Origin: Curtobacterium luteum
GTDB taxonomy: Bacteria; Actinomycetota; Actinomycetes; Actinomycetales; Microbacteriaceae
Length of the DNA stretch: 64,000 nucleotides
Reading direction: 5' to 3'
Assembly (NCBI RefSeq): GCF_014646995.1
Contig: NZ_BMOI01000009.1
Span: forward strand, 1 to 64,000
Part shown: positions 41,859 to 50,481 of the stretch, one piece after another
How positions within the stretch are numbered: the stretch's first letter is position 1
How the letters are laid out: every line of letters begins with the position of its first letter
Notes under the pieces: model-generated
Told to the model about the DNA's origin: nothing
Seen by the model: only the letters and a program-made list of their open reading frames with translations
Database searches by the model: none
Position numbers and translations under genes: made by a program

Positions 41859-43414
41859 CAGGCCACGCTCCGCAGCGCCTCGGCCGGGCGGAGCCGGCTC
41901 GCACGCCAGCCGCCGAGGGCACCGGCGAGCAGCCCGCCGAGGACCGCGAGCCCGATGGCGAGCAGGATCACCTCGACCGTCACGGGGGCGTGGAGGACCA
42001 CGTCGGTCGTGCTCGCCGTGCTGGCCGCCCCGCCGCCGAAGCCGCCGGCCGGTGCGCCGCCGGTCGTTCCGCTGCCCGCAGCCGCGGTCGCCGCGCCCCC
42101 GGGCATGCCGCCACCCGTCCCACCGCGGGTGGAGGTCGAGGCGCTCGCCGAGATGGTCGGGGCGATGACGTTGACGACGAGGATGCCGATCAAGCCCGCC
42201 GCCGCACCGATCACGCCGCCGATGAGGCCCTGGACGAGCGACTCGCCGGCGACCTGCCGGGTGATGCGGCCGTTCGACCAGCCGATCGCCTTGAGGGTGC
42301 CGAACTCCCGGGTGCGCCGGGTCACGCCGGAGATCGTGAAGAAGATCGCGATGAGGAACGCCGCCGCGAGGACGACGATCGACAACCAGGTGCCGAGGTT
42401 CGACACGAGGCTCGACGCGGTGCTCAGCGAACCGGAGACGCTCGAGGCGAGGTCCGCCTCGGTCGAGACGGTGGCGCTGCTGAGCTTCTGCTGCAGCGCG
42501 GACTTGATGGTGCTGACGTCGGACGAGGACTCCGCGGAGACGTAGATCGACGTCACCTTGCCGTCGAGGTCGGCCAACGACTGCGCGGTGTCGAGCGGGA
42601 CGTAGGTGTTCGAGCCCGTGGTGCTCGAGGACCCGGTGGACGCGACGATCCCGATGACGGTGAACTTCGTGCCGCCGATCTCGAGTGTGTCCCCGACGGC
42701 CTTGTCCTCGCTCTTCGCGTAGGCGCTGTCGAGCACGACGACGTCCTTGCCGGCGTCCTTCGCCGTGAACGAGCGGCCCTTCGTGATCTCGGTGCTCGTG
42801 AGCGGACCGACCGCGTCGCCCGACACCGGGATGCCCGTGACGGTGAAGGAGTCGACGTTGAACGAGCCGCCGCCGAATCCGCCGCCCTCGCCGCCGCTCG
42901 GCGGTCCCTGCTGCGTGCTGCTGTCCGACGAACCGGCGTCGGTGCTGCCCGACGCCGAACCACCAGAGCTGCTGCTGTCGGAGCTGCTGCTGCCCTGCTG
43001 CACCTGCCCCGAGAAGGTCGTGTTCTCGAGCGTCAGCACACCCGTCGCCGCCTTCACGCCGGTGGTCGCCGTGACGGTCGCGAGGTTCGACGCGTTCAGC
43101 GTGCTCGACCCGCGGGCGACCGCCAGACGCGACTGCGACAGGTCGGTCGACCCGCTGTCGCTGCCCGAGCGACTGCCGAAGTCGAAGGACGGCCGGCCGG
43201 TGCTCGACGACGTCGGCTGTTCGGTCTTCGTGATCGTGATGTCGGTGCCGACGCCGTACACGGACTGCAGGACGCTCGACTGCGCCGCCTTCACCCCGCT
43301 CGCGATCGACGACACGATGACGACCAGGGCGATCGCGAGCGCCATGCCGACGGCGATGATGACCGTCTGCTTCCGGCGGTTCGTGAGCTCGCGCCTGAGG
43401 TAGGTCAGGAACAT
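41858..43414 (-). CDS. FtsX/MacB-type ABC transporter permease
   Basis: This 518-residue permease has an N-terminal transmembrane helix (about 18-40), an extracytoplasmic domain of about 300 residues and three C-terminal helices with the FtsX core. The core includes TRRTREFGTLKAIGWSNGRI and GGLLAGALGGWRASRLRPAEAL. The external domain holds long Ser/Gly-rich stretches, probably flexible. The ATG at 43414 has GAGGAGAACC just upstream. It works with the overlapping ATPase. Substrate unknown. Confidence 0.92.
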   Translation of the reverse strand: MFLTYLRRELTNRRKQTVIIAVGMALAIALVVIVSSIASGVKAAQSSVLQSVYGVGTDITITKTEQPTSSSTGRPSFDFGSRSGSDSGSTDLSQSRLAVARGSSTLNASNLATVTATTGVKAATGVLTLENTTFSGQVQQGSSSSDSSSSGGSASGSTDAGSSDSSTQQGPPSGGEGGGFGGGSFNVDSFTVTGIPVSGDAVGPLTSTEITKGRSFTAKDAGKDVVVLDSAYAKSEDKAVGDTLEIGGTKFTVIGIVASTGSSSTTGSNTYVPLDTAQSLADLDGKVTSIYVSAESSSDVSTIKSALQQKLSSATVSTEADLASSVSGSLSTASSLVSNLGTWLSIVVLAAAFLIAIFFTISGVTRRTREFGTLKAIGWSNGRITRQVAGESLVQGLIGGVIGAAAGLIGILVVNVIAPTISASASTSTRGGTGGGMPGGAATAAAGSGTTGGAPAGGFGGGAASTASTTDVVLHAPVTVEVILLAIGLAVLGGLLAGALGGWRASRLRPAEALRSVA

Positions 43415-43501
43415 GGTTCTCCTCGGTGTTGGGGACGAGGAGACCGTAGGGAGCGAGTCGATGAGCAGCGCTGCCGGAACCCAAGAGGATCCGATGAGGC
43501 C

Positions 43502-44281
43502 TCAGCCGGCGTCGCCGTACGTCACGCGGAGGTGCTCGGCGTAGCCCCCGGGCGTCCGACCGACGAACCGACCGCTCGTCACCACCGGGAACGCCGTGGT
43601 GGCGCGGACGTCGAACCCGAGCGCTCGGGCCCGCGTGACGAGTCGGACGTCCTCGTGCTCGGGGACCGGGTCGAAGCCGCCCGACCCCAGGTACGCGTCC
43701 ACCCGCACCCCGAGGTTGGCGCCGTGGACGTGCCCGAGCGTCGCGCCGGGCGGGTGCGCGACCCGCCAGCGACACAGGACGTCGGGGTCGAGGTCGTCGG
43801 GCTCCGGCTCGACGGCGCCCACGAGCACGTGTGCACCGGCAGCGAGGGCGTCGGCCTGCTGGACGAGCCACGACCCGTGCACGCGGGAGTCCGCGTCGGT
43901 GTGGGCCGTCCAGTGCGACTCGGGCGGACCGACGGTCCGCAGGACGTGCGCGACGCCGAGGCTCCGGGCGCGCCCGACCCCGACGGGCCGTGGGCCGGTG
44001 TCCACGACGTCGAGCGGGGTCCGTCGCCACGTGTCGTCGTCCGCGATCCGGTCGGCGACGACCTCGGCGGTCCGGTCGGTGCACCCGTCGAGGACCACCG
44101 TCACGCCGACGTCGACGCCCGGTCGCTCGCGCCGGAGCGTCCGCACCGCCGCTGCGAGCGCGTCGACGCACGCCACGACGGTGTCGACCTCGTCGTGGGC
44201 GGGCACCACCACGTCGACGCGGGGCACCGGACGAGCGGGGCTCACCGGACGAGCGGGGTTCTCCCGACGAGCGGGGCTCAC
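43502..44281 (-). CDS. Family 2 glycosyltransferase
   Basis: This 259-residue GT-A enzyme starts its fold at VDVVVPAHDEVDTVVACVDAL and has the nucleotide-sugar-binding DxD-like region in WTAHTDADSRVHGSWL, TLGHVHGANLGVRVDAYLGSGG, and PVPEHEDVRLVTRARALGF. No transmembrane helix is seen. The GTG at 44281 overlaps the stop of the preceding gene (GTGA), and both lie in an 18-bp tandem array; a second GTG twelve codons later is equally possible. Third gene of a three-gene cluster. Confidence 0.88.
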   Translation of the reverse strand: MSPARRENPARPVSPARPVPRVDVVVPAHDEVDTVVACVDALAAAVRTLRRERPGVDVGVTVVLDGCTDRTAEVVADRIADDDTWRRTPLDVVDTGPRPVGVGRARSLGVAHVLRTVGPPESHWTAHTDADSRVHGSWLVQQADALAAGAHVLVGAVEPEPDDLDPDVLCRWRVAHPPGATLGHVHGANLGVRVDAYLGSGGFDPVPEHEDVRLVTRARALGFDVRATTAFPVVTSGRFVGRTPGGYAEHLRVTYGDAG

Positions 44282-44290
44282 CGGACGAGC
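44227..44290. repeat. 18-bp tandem array at a stop/start junction
   Basis: Units at 44227-44244, 44245-44262 and 44263-44280, plus a partial fourth. The array covers the stop of the PIG-L/methyltransferase gene and both possible starts of the glycosyltransferase gene. Confidence 0.9.
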
Positions 44291-45663
44291 CCGTCGGCCC
44301 GCGCGACGGAGGGCGTCGACGGGCCGGGGAACACGCTCAGCACGAAGTCCTCCTCGACGTGGCGGACGAGAGCCGGTCGAGGCCACCGCTCCGTGAGCCG
44401 CGCGTCGACGGTGTCGCCGTCGGTCACGGCCTCGTCGTCGGGGTGCCGCCAGTGGCAGGCGACGAGGACACCGTCGTCGTCGAGCGCGCCCAGGACCCGG
44501 TCGATCGTGCGGTCGAGGTCAGCGGGGCTCAGGTAGTAGCCGATCTCGGAGAGCACGACGAGGTCGAAGCGACCCTCGGGCCAGTCCTCCGGGAGCGCGG
44601 CCCGCACGAACCGAGCGCCCGGAGCACGTTCCCGGGCCTGAACGAGCGGCGCCTCGGAGATGTCCGTGCCGAGCACGCGGTCTGCCCGTCCGGCGATCGC
44701 CGCGGTCAGCACCCCCGTCGCGCACCCGAGCTCGAGCGCCGACCGGTACCGCTCGCGCGGCAGGGCCGCGAGCGTGACCGCACGCTTCCGGCGTTCGTAC
44801 CAGGAGCCGTCGAAGTCCCACCCCTCGGGCTTGCGGGCGTAGTGGGCGTCGAACGACTCCCGCGAGCGCGAGCGCGAGCGCGAGCGCCGACGTGCGGACG
44901 GGGCCGCGTCCACGGGGAAGTACCACTCGGTCCGCCGGAGGTGGTGTGCTGCGTGCCGTTCGTCGACGATCGCCTCGTCGCCCGGCGCCGGCGAGAGCGG
45001 GAGGGTCTGCGACCGGTACGCGGCGAGGGCGGTCCGCTTCCGGTCGAGCGCGTCGGCCGACAACGCCAGCGCGCGGGCTCGGTCCCAGGGTGCCGCGGGG
45101 GCGTCCGGGTCGTCCCAGTGCCAGGCCCAGACCGGGTACGCGAGCACGGTGACGTGGTCGTGACCGGCGGCCACGGCCTCGGCGACCTCGCCGGCGACCC
45201 GGTGGTCGCGGTGTCCGTCGCCGCGCCAGGGGACGACGAGCAGGACCTGTCCGGTCGCGCTCGACAGCCGCTCGTCGAGCGCCGCGCGGAGGACGTCGGG
45301 GTGGTCCCGCAGCGCGCCGTCCGGGACACGGAGCGACGTCCCGACCGCGCCCGGGTGCAACGCCGCCGACGCCGTCCGGAACTCCTCGTCACGCCGCGCC
45401 GCGAGGTCGCCGGGGGCGACGGTGGGGGAGTCCGGGTGGGAGCGCTCGCCGCGGCTGACGAGCAGGACCTCGACCGGCACGGCCCGCGCAGCTGCAGTCG
45501 CGACGAGGCCACCGGCGCCGAGCGTCTCGTCGTCGGGGTGCGGCGCGACGACGACGACCGAGGCGAACCCGTCGAGGGCGACGTCCTGCGGCGTCAGCGC
45601 GTCGAGGAGGGTCGTCCACCGCTGCGGGTCGGTCCCGGGCTCCCGGTGGTCGAAGGTCACCAT
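44278..45663 (-). CDS. Fused PIG-L deacetylase and SAM-dependent methyltransferase
   Basis: This is a 461-residue two-domain enzyme. The N-terminal LmbE/PIG-L deacetylase (about 1-240) has the zinc motif VVVVAPHPDDETLGAGGLV and the later WRGDGHRDHRVAGEVA. The C-terminal methyltransferase (about 260-430) has ALELGCATGVLTAAIAG, RVLGTDISEAPL and FDLVVLSEIGYYLSP, resembling NodS-type N-methyltransferases. They are joined by an Arg-Ser repeat linker coded by a 6-bp microsatellite. Together they could remove an acyl group from an amino sugar and methylate the product. Overlaps both neighbouring genes. Confidence 0.92.
   Translation of the reverse strand: MVTFDHREPGTDPQRWTTLLDALTPQDVALDGFASVVVVAPHPDDETLGAGGLVATAAARAVPVEVLLVSRGERSHPDSPTVAPGDLAARRDEEFRTASAALHPGAVGTSLRVPDGALRDHPDVLRAALDERLSSATGQVLLVVPWRGDGHRDHRVAGEVAEAVAAGHDHVTVLAYPVWAWHWDDPDAPAAPWDRARALALSADALDRKRTALAAYRSQTLPLSPAPGDEAIVDERHAAHHLRRTEWYFPVDAAPSARRRSRSRSRSRESFDAHYARKPEGWDFDGSWYERRKRAVTLAALPRERYRSALELGCATGVLTAAIAGRADRVLGTDISEAPLVQARERAPGARFVRAALPEDWPEGRFDLVVLSEIGYYLSPADLDRTIDRVLGALDDDGVLVACHWRHPDDEAVTDGDTVDARLTERWPRPALVRHVEEDFVLSVFPGPSTPSVARADGLVR
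44864..44891. repeat. 6-bp microsatellite in the domain linker
   Basis: About four CGAGCG units encode alternating Arg and Ser between the two domains of the fusion enzyme. Slippage would change linker length without shifting the frame. Confidence 0.8.
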
Positions 45664-46682
45664 GCGACACCGCCGCGTTCGAGCACCATCCGGCCGGCTC
45701 GGGCGAGGTCGCGGGCGCCGTGGTCCTGCAGCACGTACAGCTCGAGGTCGGCCACCCGCGCAGCGACCGCGGGGTCGGCCGTGAGCGGTGCGGGGCCGAT
45801 CGTCGCCACGACCCGGTGCCGGACCGCGTCGACAGCACGGCGGACCCGGGCGCGGACGACCTGCGCCTCGAACGCCCAGTCCGTCCCGGGGCGATCGGCG
45901 TCGATGCGGGCCGCTGCGTCCGCGAGCGCGTCCTCCGCATCGGCGAGGTCGGCGACCGTCGCGCCGAGTGCGGCCTGCAGCAGTTCGGACCCCGGTCGGG
46001 ACGCCGCGAGCGACCGCAGCACCCGGGCGAGGCCGACGGCGCCGCCCCACCAGCAGGCCGCGACGCCGATCCCGCCCCAGGCGAACCCCGGGCGTCGGAG
46101 GTACCAGCCCGGCTCGCCGACGAGCGAGCCCGGGACGCCGTCGAGGTCGACCGGTCCGCTCGGGACGTCCGGCATGCCGCGGGCCACCCAGACGTCGTCG
46201 TGCGCGGTCACGCCCGGGTGCCGGAGGTCGACCGCGACCAGGATCCGCTCGTCCCCGGGGTGCGCGGTGACGAGCGCGTGGCTCAGCGTCGACGCGAGCG
46301 AGCACCACGGCTTCGTCCCGCTGAGCCGGACGGTCCCGTCGCCCGTCGCGTGGGCGTCGACACGGAGCCCGGGCGCCTCGGCGGCGAACACGCCCCAGGT
46401 CGAGCCGTCGGGCACGGGGACACCGGCCTGGTCGAGGACACTGCGGGCGTCGAGGTGCGGCTCGACGGTGCGCGCCAGCGCGACGTCGACCGCCGCGAGC
46501 GCGGCGAGCGTGGCGAAGACGGGTCCGGCCGTGCCCGCGGACAGCGTCGGCGTGGTTGCGGCGACCGCCTGCGCGACGGCCAGCCGTTCCGCCGGGGTCG
46601 CACCGTGCCTCCCGGCCGGTCCGACCGCGTCGTCGACGTCGACGGCGCGCGCAGCCGCGGACCATGCGGAGGAGTGCAGCAT
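45657..46682 (-). CDS. Acyl-CoA dehydrogenase-like flavoprotein
   Basis: This 341-residue member of the acyl-CoA dehydrogenase fold has an N-terminal helical domain, then a middle beta domain around VRLSGTKPWCSLASTLSHALV and VPSGPVDLDGVPGSLVGEPG, and a C-terminal helical bundle with ARVRRAVDAVRHRVVATIGP and VLQDHGARDLARAGRMVL. Motifs are divergent and the catalytic Glu is not evident, so a dehydrogenase activity on CoA esters is uncertain. I take the ATG at 46682. First gene of the cluster; its stop overlaps the next start. Confidence 0.8.
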   Translation of the reverse strand: MLHSSAWSAAARAVDVDDAVGPAGRHGATPAERLAVAQAVAATTPTLSAGTAGPVFATLAALAAVDVALARTVEPHLDARSVLDQAGVPVPDGSTWGVFAAEAPGLRVDAHATGDGTVRLSGTKPWCSLASTLSHALVTAHPGDERILVAVDLRHPGVTAHDDVWVARGMPDVPSGPVDLDGVPGSLVGEPGWYLRRPGFAWGGIGVAACWWGGAVGLARVLRSLAASRPGSELLQAALGATVADLADAEDALADAAARIDADRPGTDWAFEAQVVRARVRRAVDAVRHRVVATIGPAPLTADPAVAARVADLELYVLQDHGARDLARAGRMVLERGGVAW

Positions 46683-46796
46683 GCGGTCACCGTACGGAGC
46701 GTTCCCCGGGCGGCCGCCCGGGTCCGCGTTATCCGTCTCATCCGTGATCCACAGAACGCGCATCGGTCCGTCTCAGACCGCTCATAGGAAACGCTC

Positions 46797-46802
46797 GATA
46801 CT
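46797..46802 (+). promoter_or_regulatory. -10 box of the two-component operon, leaderless start
   Basis: GATACT, seven bases, then GTG at 46810. Confidence 0.65.
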
Positions 46803-46809
46803 CGAAGAC

Positions 46810-47550
46810 GTGACCATCTCCCAGCCCGCAGCAGCACCGCGCCTCACACGTGCCGACGGAACCCCGTTGCGCATCCTCGTCGTCGACGACGAGGCCAGCC
46901 TCACCGACCTGTTGTCCATGGCGCTCCGCTACGAGGGCTGGGACGTCAAGAGCGCGAACGGCGGACAGGACGCCCTGAGCACGGCGCGCGAGTGGAAGCC
47001 CGACGCGATGGTGCTCGACGTGATGATGCCCGACCTCGACGGGCTGCAGGTGCTCAGCCGCCTGCGCCAGAACAACGACGACACCCCGGTGCTCTTCCTC
47101 ACGGCGAAGGACTCCGTCGAGGACCGCGTCACCGGGCTCACGGCCGGCGGCGACGACTACGTGACGAAGCCGTTCTCCCTGGAGGAGGTCGTGGCACGCC
47201 TGCGCGGGCTCATCCGTCGTTCGCAGATCTCGATCTCCGAGGCCGGCGACTCCCGCATCGTCGTCGGCGACCTGGTGCTCGACGAGGAGTCCTACGAGGT
47301 CTCGCGAGCCGGCCGCCCGATCGAGCTCACCGCGACGGAGTTCGAGCTCCTCCGCTTCCTCATGCGGAACCCCCGCCGCGTGCTGTCGAAGGCGCAGATC
47401 CTCGACCGCGTGTGGTCGTACGACTTCGGCGGCAAGAGCTCCGTCGTCGAGATCTACATCTCGTACCTGCGCAAGAAGATCGACGCGGGGGAGACCCCCA
47501 TGATCCACACCGTGCGCGGTGTCGGGTACGTCATCAAGCCCACGTCCTGA
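46810..47550 (+). CDS. OmpR-family response regulator
   Basis: This 246-residue protein has an N-terminal 20-residue leader, a receiver domain with LRILVVDDEASL, phospho-acceptor Asp at about 70 in MVLDVMMPDLDGL and FLTAKDSVEDRVTGL with GGDDYVTKPFSLEEV, then a winged-helix DNA-binding domain ending YISYLRKKIDAGETPMIHTV and RGVGYVIKP. The MprA/TcrA-like sequence suggests envelope stress, but the signal is unknown. GTG start set by the -10 box. It is divergent from the acyl-CoA-dehydrogenase cluster and 11 bp before its kinase. Confidence 0.95.
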   Translation: MTISQPAAAPRLTRADGTPLRILVVDDEASLTDLLSMALRYEGWDVKSANGGQDALSTAREWKPDAMVLDVMMPDLDGLQVLSRLRQNNDDTPVLFLTAKDSVEDRVTGLTAGGDDYVTKPFSLEEVVARLRGLIRRSQISISEAGDSRIVVGDLVLDEESYEVSRAGRPIELTATEFELLRFLMRNPRRVLSKAQILDRVWSYDFGGKSSVVEIYISYLRKKIDAGETPMIHTVRGVGYVIKPTS

Positions 47551-47561
47551 GGGGCAGCGCA

Positions 47562-49055
47562 GTGACGCTCCGTCGCCGGCTGGTGCTCAGCATCGTCGCA
47601 CTCGTGGTGGCCGTGAGTGCGGTGATCGGTGCGGGCAGCATCATCGCCCTGGCGTCCATCCAGACCGGCACGATCGACTCCCAGCTGTCCAAGGCCACCG
47701 ACCGCGCGAGCACGAAGTTCGGCGAGGGCCAGCAGCAGCCGGGCGGCCAGCGTCCGAACGACGACGCCCTCGCACCGCTCGGCCAGGCCGCGGGGACGTT
47801 GACCGCCTACTACGGTTCGGGTGGCATCGCGGCCGGCATCGTCATCAACGAGGACAGCTCCCGGTCGCAGCTGACCGCGGACGAACTGCAGCGCCTCGGG
47901 CAGGTCAAGGTCGGGGTGGACCCGGCGACGCTCGACCTCGGTGGCACCCTCGGGAAGTACCGGGTCGCCGCGGTCCAGGTCGACAACCCCGCGCTCGGCA
48001 ACGCCGTCCTCGTGGTCGGGCTGCCGATGTCGCCGGTGTACGAGAGCGTCTGGTCACTGCTGCTCGTCGTCGTCGTCGTGGTGGGTGCCGCACTGGTCGC
48101 CGGGTCCGTCGTCGCCGCGGTGGTCGTCCGGCGCTCGCTGCGGCCGCTCGAACGGGTCGCTGAGACCGCCTCGGCCGTCGCCCGGATGCCCCTCGAACGC
48201 AGCGACGCCCTGCAGGACGTCCGGGTGCCCGACGCCGATCCCCGGACCGAGGTCGGTCGCGTCGGAGCCGCGTTCAACCGCATGCTCGGGCACATCGGCG
48301 GCGCGATGCAGGCACGGGAGCGCTCGGAGCAGAAGGTCCGGCAGTTCGTCGCGGACGCCTCCCACGAGCTCCGCACACCGCTCGCCTCGGTGCGCGGCTA
48401 CGCCGAGCTCACCCGACGCATGGGCGCGGACCTGCCGGAGGACGTCGTCTACGCGATGAGCCGCATCGAGTCGGAGTCGAAGCGGATGACGAGCATGGTC
48501 GAGGACCTGCTCCTCCTCGCCCGGCTCGACGAGGGTCGGGAGATCCAGCTCGACGACGTGGACCTCACCGGGCTCGTCCTCGACGCGGTGAACGACGCCC
48601 ATGCGGCCTCGCCCGGCCACGTCATCGAGGTCGACGTGCCGTCGGAACCGGTCGAGGTCCTCGGTGATGCGGCGCGGTTGCACCAGGTGATCGTGAACCT
48701 CGTGACGAACGCGCGGACCCACACGCCCGAGGGCACGCGCATCACGGTCGGGATCGCCCGGAGCGGTGACGGCGTGGACCTCACCGTCCGCGACACCGGC
48801 CAGGGCATCGACTCCGAGTTCCTCCCGAAGCTGTTCGAGCGGTTCGCCCGCGCGGACAGTTCGCGGTCCCGCACGGTGGGGTCGACCGGCCTCGGGCTCG
48901 CCATCGTCGACGCGGTCGTGCAGGCGCACGGCGGGCGGGTCGAGGTGACGAGCGAGCCGGGCGACACCGTGTTCACGGTGCACCTGCCGGTCTCGCCGCC
49001 GTCGGCGGCTGCCGAGTGGTCGGAGACGCCCGAGGCCGCTCCCGCGACCAGTTGA
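47562..49055 (+). CDS. Two-component sensor histidine kinase
   Basis: This 497-residue membrane kinase has a transmembrane helix at about 8-32, an external sensor of about 130 residues rich in Gln and Asp, a second helix near 165-190 and a HAMP domain. The dimerisation/phospho-acceptor region is FVADASHELRTPLASVRGYA, and the ATPase domain has VNLVTNARTHTPEG, DTGQGIDSEFLPKLFERF and GSTGLGLAIVDAVVQAHGG. It phosphorylates the preceding regulator. GTG start 11 bp after it. Confidence 0.95.
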   Translation: MTLRRRLVLSIVALVVAVSAVIGAGSIIALASIQTGTIDSQLSKATDRASTKFGEGQQQPGGQRPNDDALAPLGQAAGTLTAYYGSGGIAAGIVINEDSSRSQLTADELQRLGQVKVGVDPATLDLGGTLGKYRVAAVQVDNPALGNAVLVVGLPMSPVYESVWSLLLVVVVVVGAALVAGSVVAAVVVRRSLRPLERVAETASAVARMPLERSDALQDVRVPDADPRTEVGRVGAAFNRMLGHIGGAMQARERSEQKVRQFVADASHELRTPLASVRGYAELTRRMGADLPEDVVYAMSRIESESKRMTSMVEDLLLLARLDEGREIQLDDVDLTGLVLDAVNDAHAASPGHVIEVDVPSEPVEVLGDAARLHQVIVNLVTNARTHTPEGTRITVGIARSGDGVDLTVRDTGQGIDSEFLPKLFERFARADSSRSRTVGSTGLGLAIVDAVVQAHGGRVEVTSEPGDTVFTVHLPVSPPSAAAEWSETPEAAPATS

Positions 49056-49060
49056 CGGAT

Positions 49061-49094
49061 GGGAGGCGCGGTGCGGGCCCGCCCCGCGCCTCCC
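49061..49094 (+). terminator. Terminator of the two-component operon
   Basis: Arms GGGAGGCGCGG and CCGCGCCTCCC with additional inner pairing, starting six bp after the kinase stop. Confidence 0.8.
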
Positions 49095-49103
49095 GACCGG
49101 TGT

Positions 49104-49132
49104 TTGGTGTCGTCCGCAACCTCTGCTACGCT
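49104..49132 (+). promoter_or_regulatory. Promoter of rplJ-rplL
   Basis: -35 TTGGTG (49104-49109), 17 bp, -10 TACGCT (49127-49132). Confidence 0.7.
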
Positions 49133-49138
49133 GCTCGA

Positions 49139-49347
49139 AGCCAAAGACCGTCGGTTCTTGTTGCGCTCGCGCAGCAAGCGAAGGTCCTCACCGAGTGAGG
49201 CAGCCCGCGCAGGTGTTCCGAACCACTCCACCCGCTCGCGGGGGAGCAGCTCCGAGCCTCTGCGCCGGAGCTTTTTTCATGTGGTGAGGGTCGTGCTTGT
49301 CACGACCATCGACCTGGGGCTGCCGGCAAGAAACCCCAAGGAGAACC
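49139..49347 (+). ncRNA. rplJ leader (L10-binding leader type)
   Basis: A leader of about 209 nt lies between the promoter and rplJ and contains no gene. Position and size fit the L10 leader through which L10(L12)4 represses its own mRNA. An intrinsic terminator lies inside it, so control could be by attenuation. Confidence 0.65.
49248..49277 (+). terminator. Intrinsic terminator in the rplJ leader
   Basis: AGCTCCG (49248-49254) pairs with CGGAGCT (49266-49272) and is followed by six T residues, the clearest classical terminator in the window. It lies 71 bp before rplJ, so it must be bypassed for L10 synthesis. Confidence 0.8.
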
Positions 49348-49863
49348 ATGGCGAACAAGGAAGCTGCGGTCGCCGAGCTCACGGAAGCATTCCAGAGCTC
49401 GAACGCCGTTCTGCTCACCGAGTACCGCGGTCTCACGGTCGCGCAGCTCAAGGAGCTCCGCAACTCGATCCGTGAGCACGCCACGTACGCCGTGGTGAAG
49501 AACACGCTGACCAAGATCGCGGCGAACAACGCCGGCATCTCGTCGTTCGACGACGAGCTCGCCGGTCCGTCCGCTCTCGCCTTCGTCCACGGTGACACCG
49601 TCGCCGTCGCGAAGTCGCTGCGTGCATTCGCCAAGGCGAACCCCCAGCTCGTGGTGAAGGGCGGTTACTTCGACGGTAACCCGCTCACCGCGACCGAGGT
49701 GGACAAGCTCGCCGACCTCGAGTCCCGTGAAGTCCTGCTCGGCAAGCTCGCCGGCGCCTTCAAGGCCTCGCTGTTCGGTGCTGCGTACCTGTTCCAGGCA
49801 CCCCTCTCGCAGGCCGTCCGCACCGTGGACGCCCTCCGCGAGAAGCAGGAGTCCGCGGCCTGA
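49348..49863 (+). CDS. rplJ: 50S ribosomal protein L10
   Basis: The 171-residue protein starts [20 protein letters not shown] and shows [20 protein letters not shown] and [11 protein letters not shown] of the rRNA-binding domain. The C-terminal helix that binds L7/L12 dimers ends [14 protein letters not shown]. The ATG at 49348 follows AAGGAG by four bases. Co-transcribed with rplL 51 bp downstream. Confidence 0.98.
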   Translation: MANKEAAVAELTEAFQSSNAVLLTEYRGLTVAQLKELRNSIREHATYAVVKNTLTKIAANNAGISSFDDELAGPSALAFVHGDTVAVAKSLRAFAKANPQLVVKGGYFDGNPLTATEVDKLADLESREVLLGKLAGAFKASLFGAAYLFQAPLSQAVRTVDALREKQESAA

Positions 49864-49914
49864 TCGGGCACGCGTTCCACAACCACACGTACTAGCTAGT
49901 AGTAGGAGAAAATC

Positions 49915-50298
49915 ATGGCGAAGCTTTCGCAGGACGAGCTCATCGAGGCCTTCAAGGAGCTCACGCTCATCGAGCTCTCGGACTTCGTGAAGAAGTTCGA
50001 AGAGGTCTTCGAGGTCACCGCTGCTGCCCCCGTCGCGGTCGCCGCGGCCGGTGGCGCTGCTGCCCCCGCCGAGGAGGTCGAGGAGAAGACCGAGTTCGAC
50101 GTCGTGCTCAAGTCGGCCGGTGACAAGAAGATCCAGGTCATCAAGGAGGTCCGTGGCCTCACGTCGCTCGGCCTCGGCGAGGCCAAGGCGCTCGTGGAGA
50201 CCCCCGACGCCAAGGTGCTCGAGGGCGTCAACAAGGAGACCGCTGACAAGGCGAAGGAGACCCTCGAGGCCGCCGGCGCCACGGTCGAGGTCGCGTAA
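49915..50298 (+). CDS. rplL: 50S ribosomal protein L7/L12
   Basis: The 127-residue stalk protein has an N-terminal dimerisation domain ([20 protein letters not shown]), an Ala/Val-rich hinge at about 38-55 and a C-terminal factor-binding domain with [20 protein letters not shown] and [20 protein letters not shown] strong ribosome-binding site (AGGAG) precedes the ATG. Confidence 0.98.
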   Translation: MAKLSQDELIEAFKELTLIELSDFVKKFEEVFEVTAAAPVAVAAAGGAAAPAEEVEEKTEFDVVLKSAGDKKIQVIKEVRGLTSLGLGEAKALVETPDAKVLEGVNKETADKAKETLEAAGATVEVA

Positions 50299-50317
50299 CT
50301 CCCGACCCATCAGGTCT

Positions 50318-50351
50318 GAAGGCCGTCGTCCCTCCGGGGGCGGCGGCCTTC
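50318..50351 (+). terminator. Terminator after rplL
   Basis: 11-bp arms GAAGGCCGTCG and CGGCGGCCTTC with one G-T pair, 20 bp after the rplL stop. Confidence 0.8.
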
Positions 50352-50385
50352 GTCGTGCACGGGGGCGCGGCGCGGCGCGGCGGGG

Positions 50386-50480
50386 CCGAGTCTCGCGCTC
50401 AGCGACAGTTCTCGCGTGCAGATGCGCGAGAACTGTCGCTCACCACGAGTCTCGTGCGCGGCCGCTCGAGACTCGTGGTG
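50386..50480. repeat. Double hairpin of the CGAG(A/T)CTCG family
   Basis: A perfect 16-bp stem (50401-50416 with 50425-50440, AGCGACAGTTCTCGCG) is followed by a perfect 14-bp stem (50441-50454 with 50467-50480, CACCACGAGTCTCG). It lies between rplL and the convergent nuclease-like gene. Confidence 0.9.
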
Positions 50481-50481
50481 G

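Noticed and set aside
41034-44171. A 1045-codon minus-strand frame ending in an ABC ATPase
   Set aside because: Only the last 274 codons match the ATPase; upstream it overlaps the FtsX permease in another frame.
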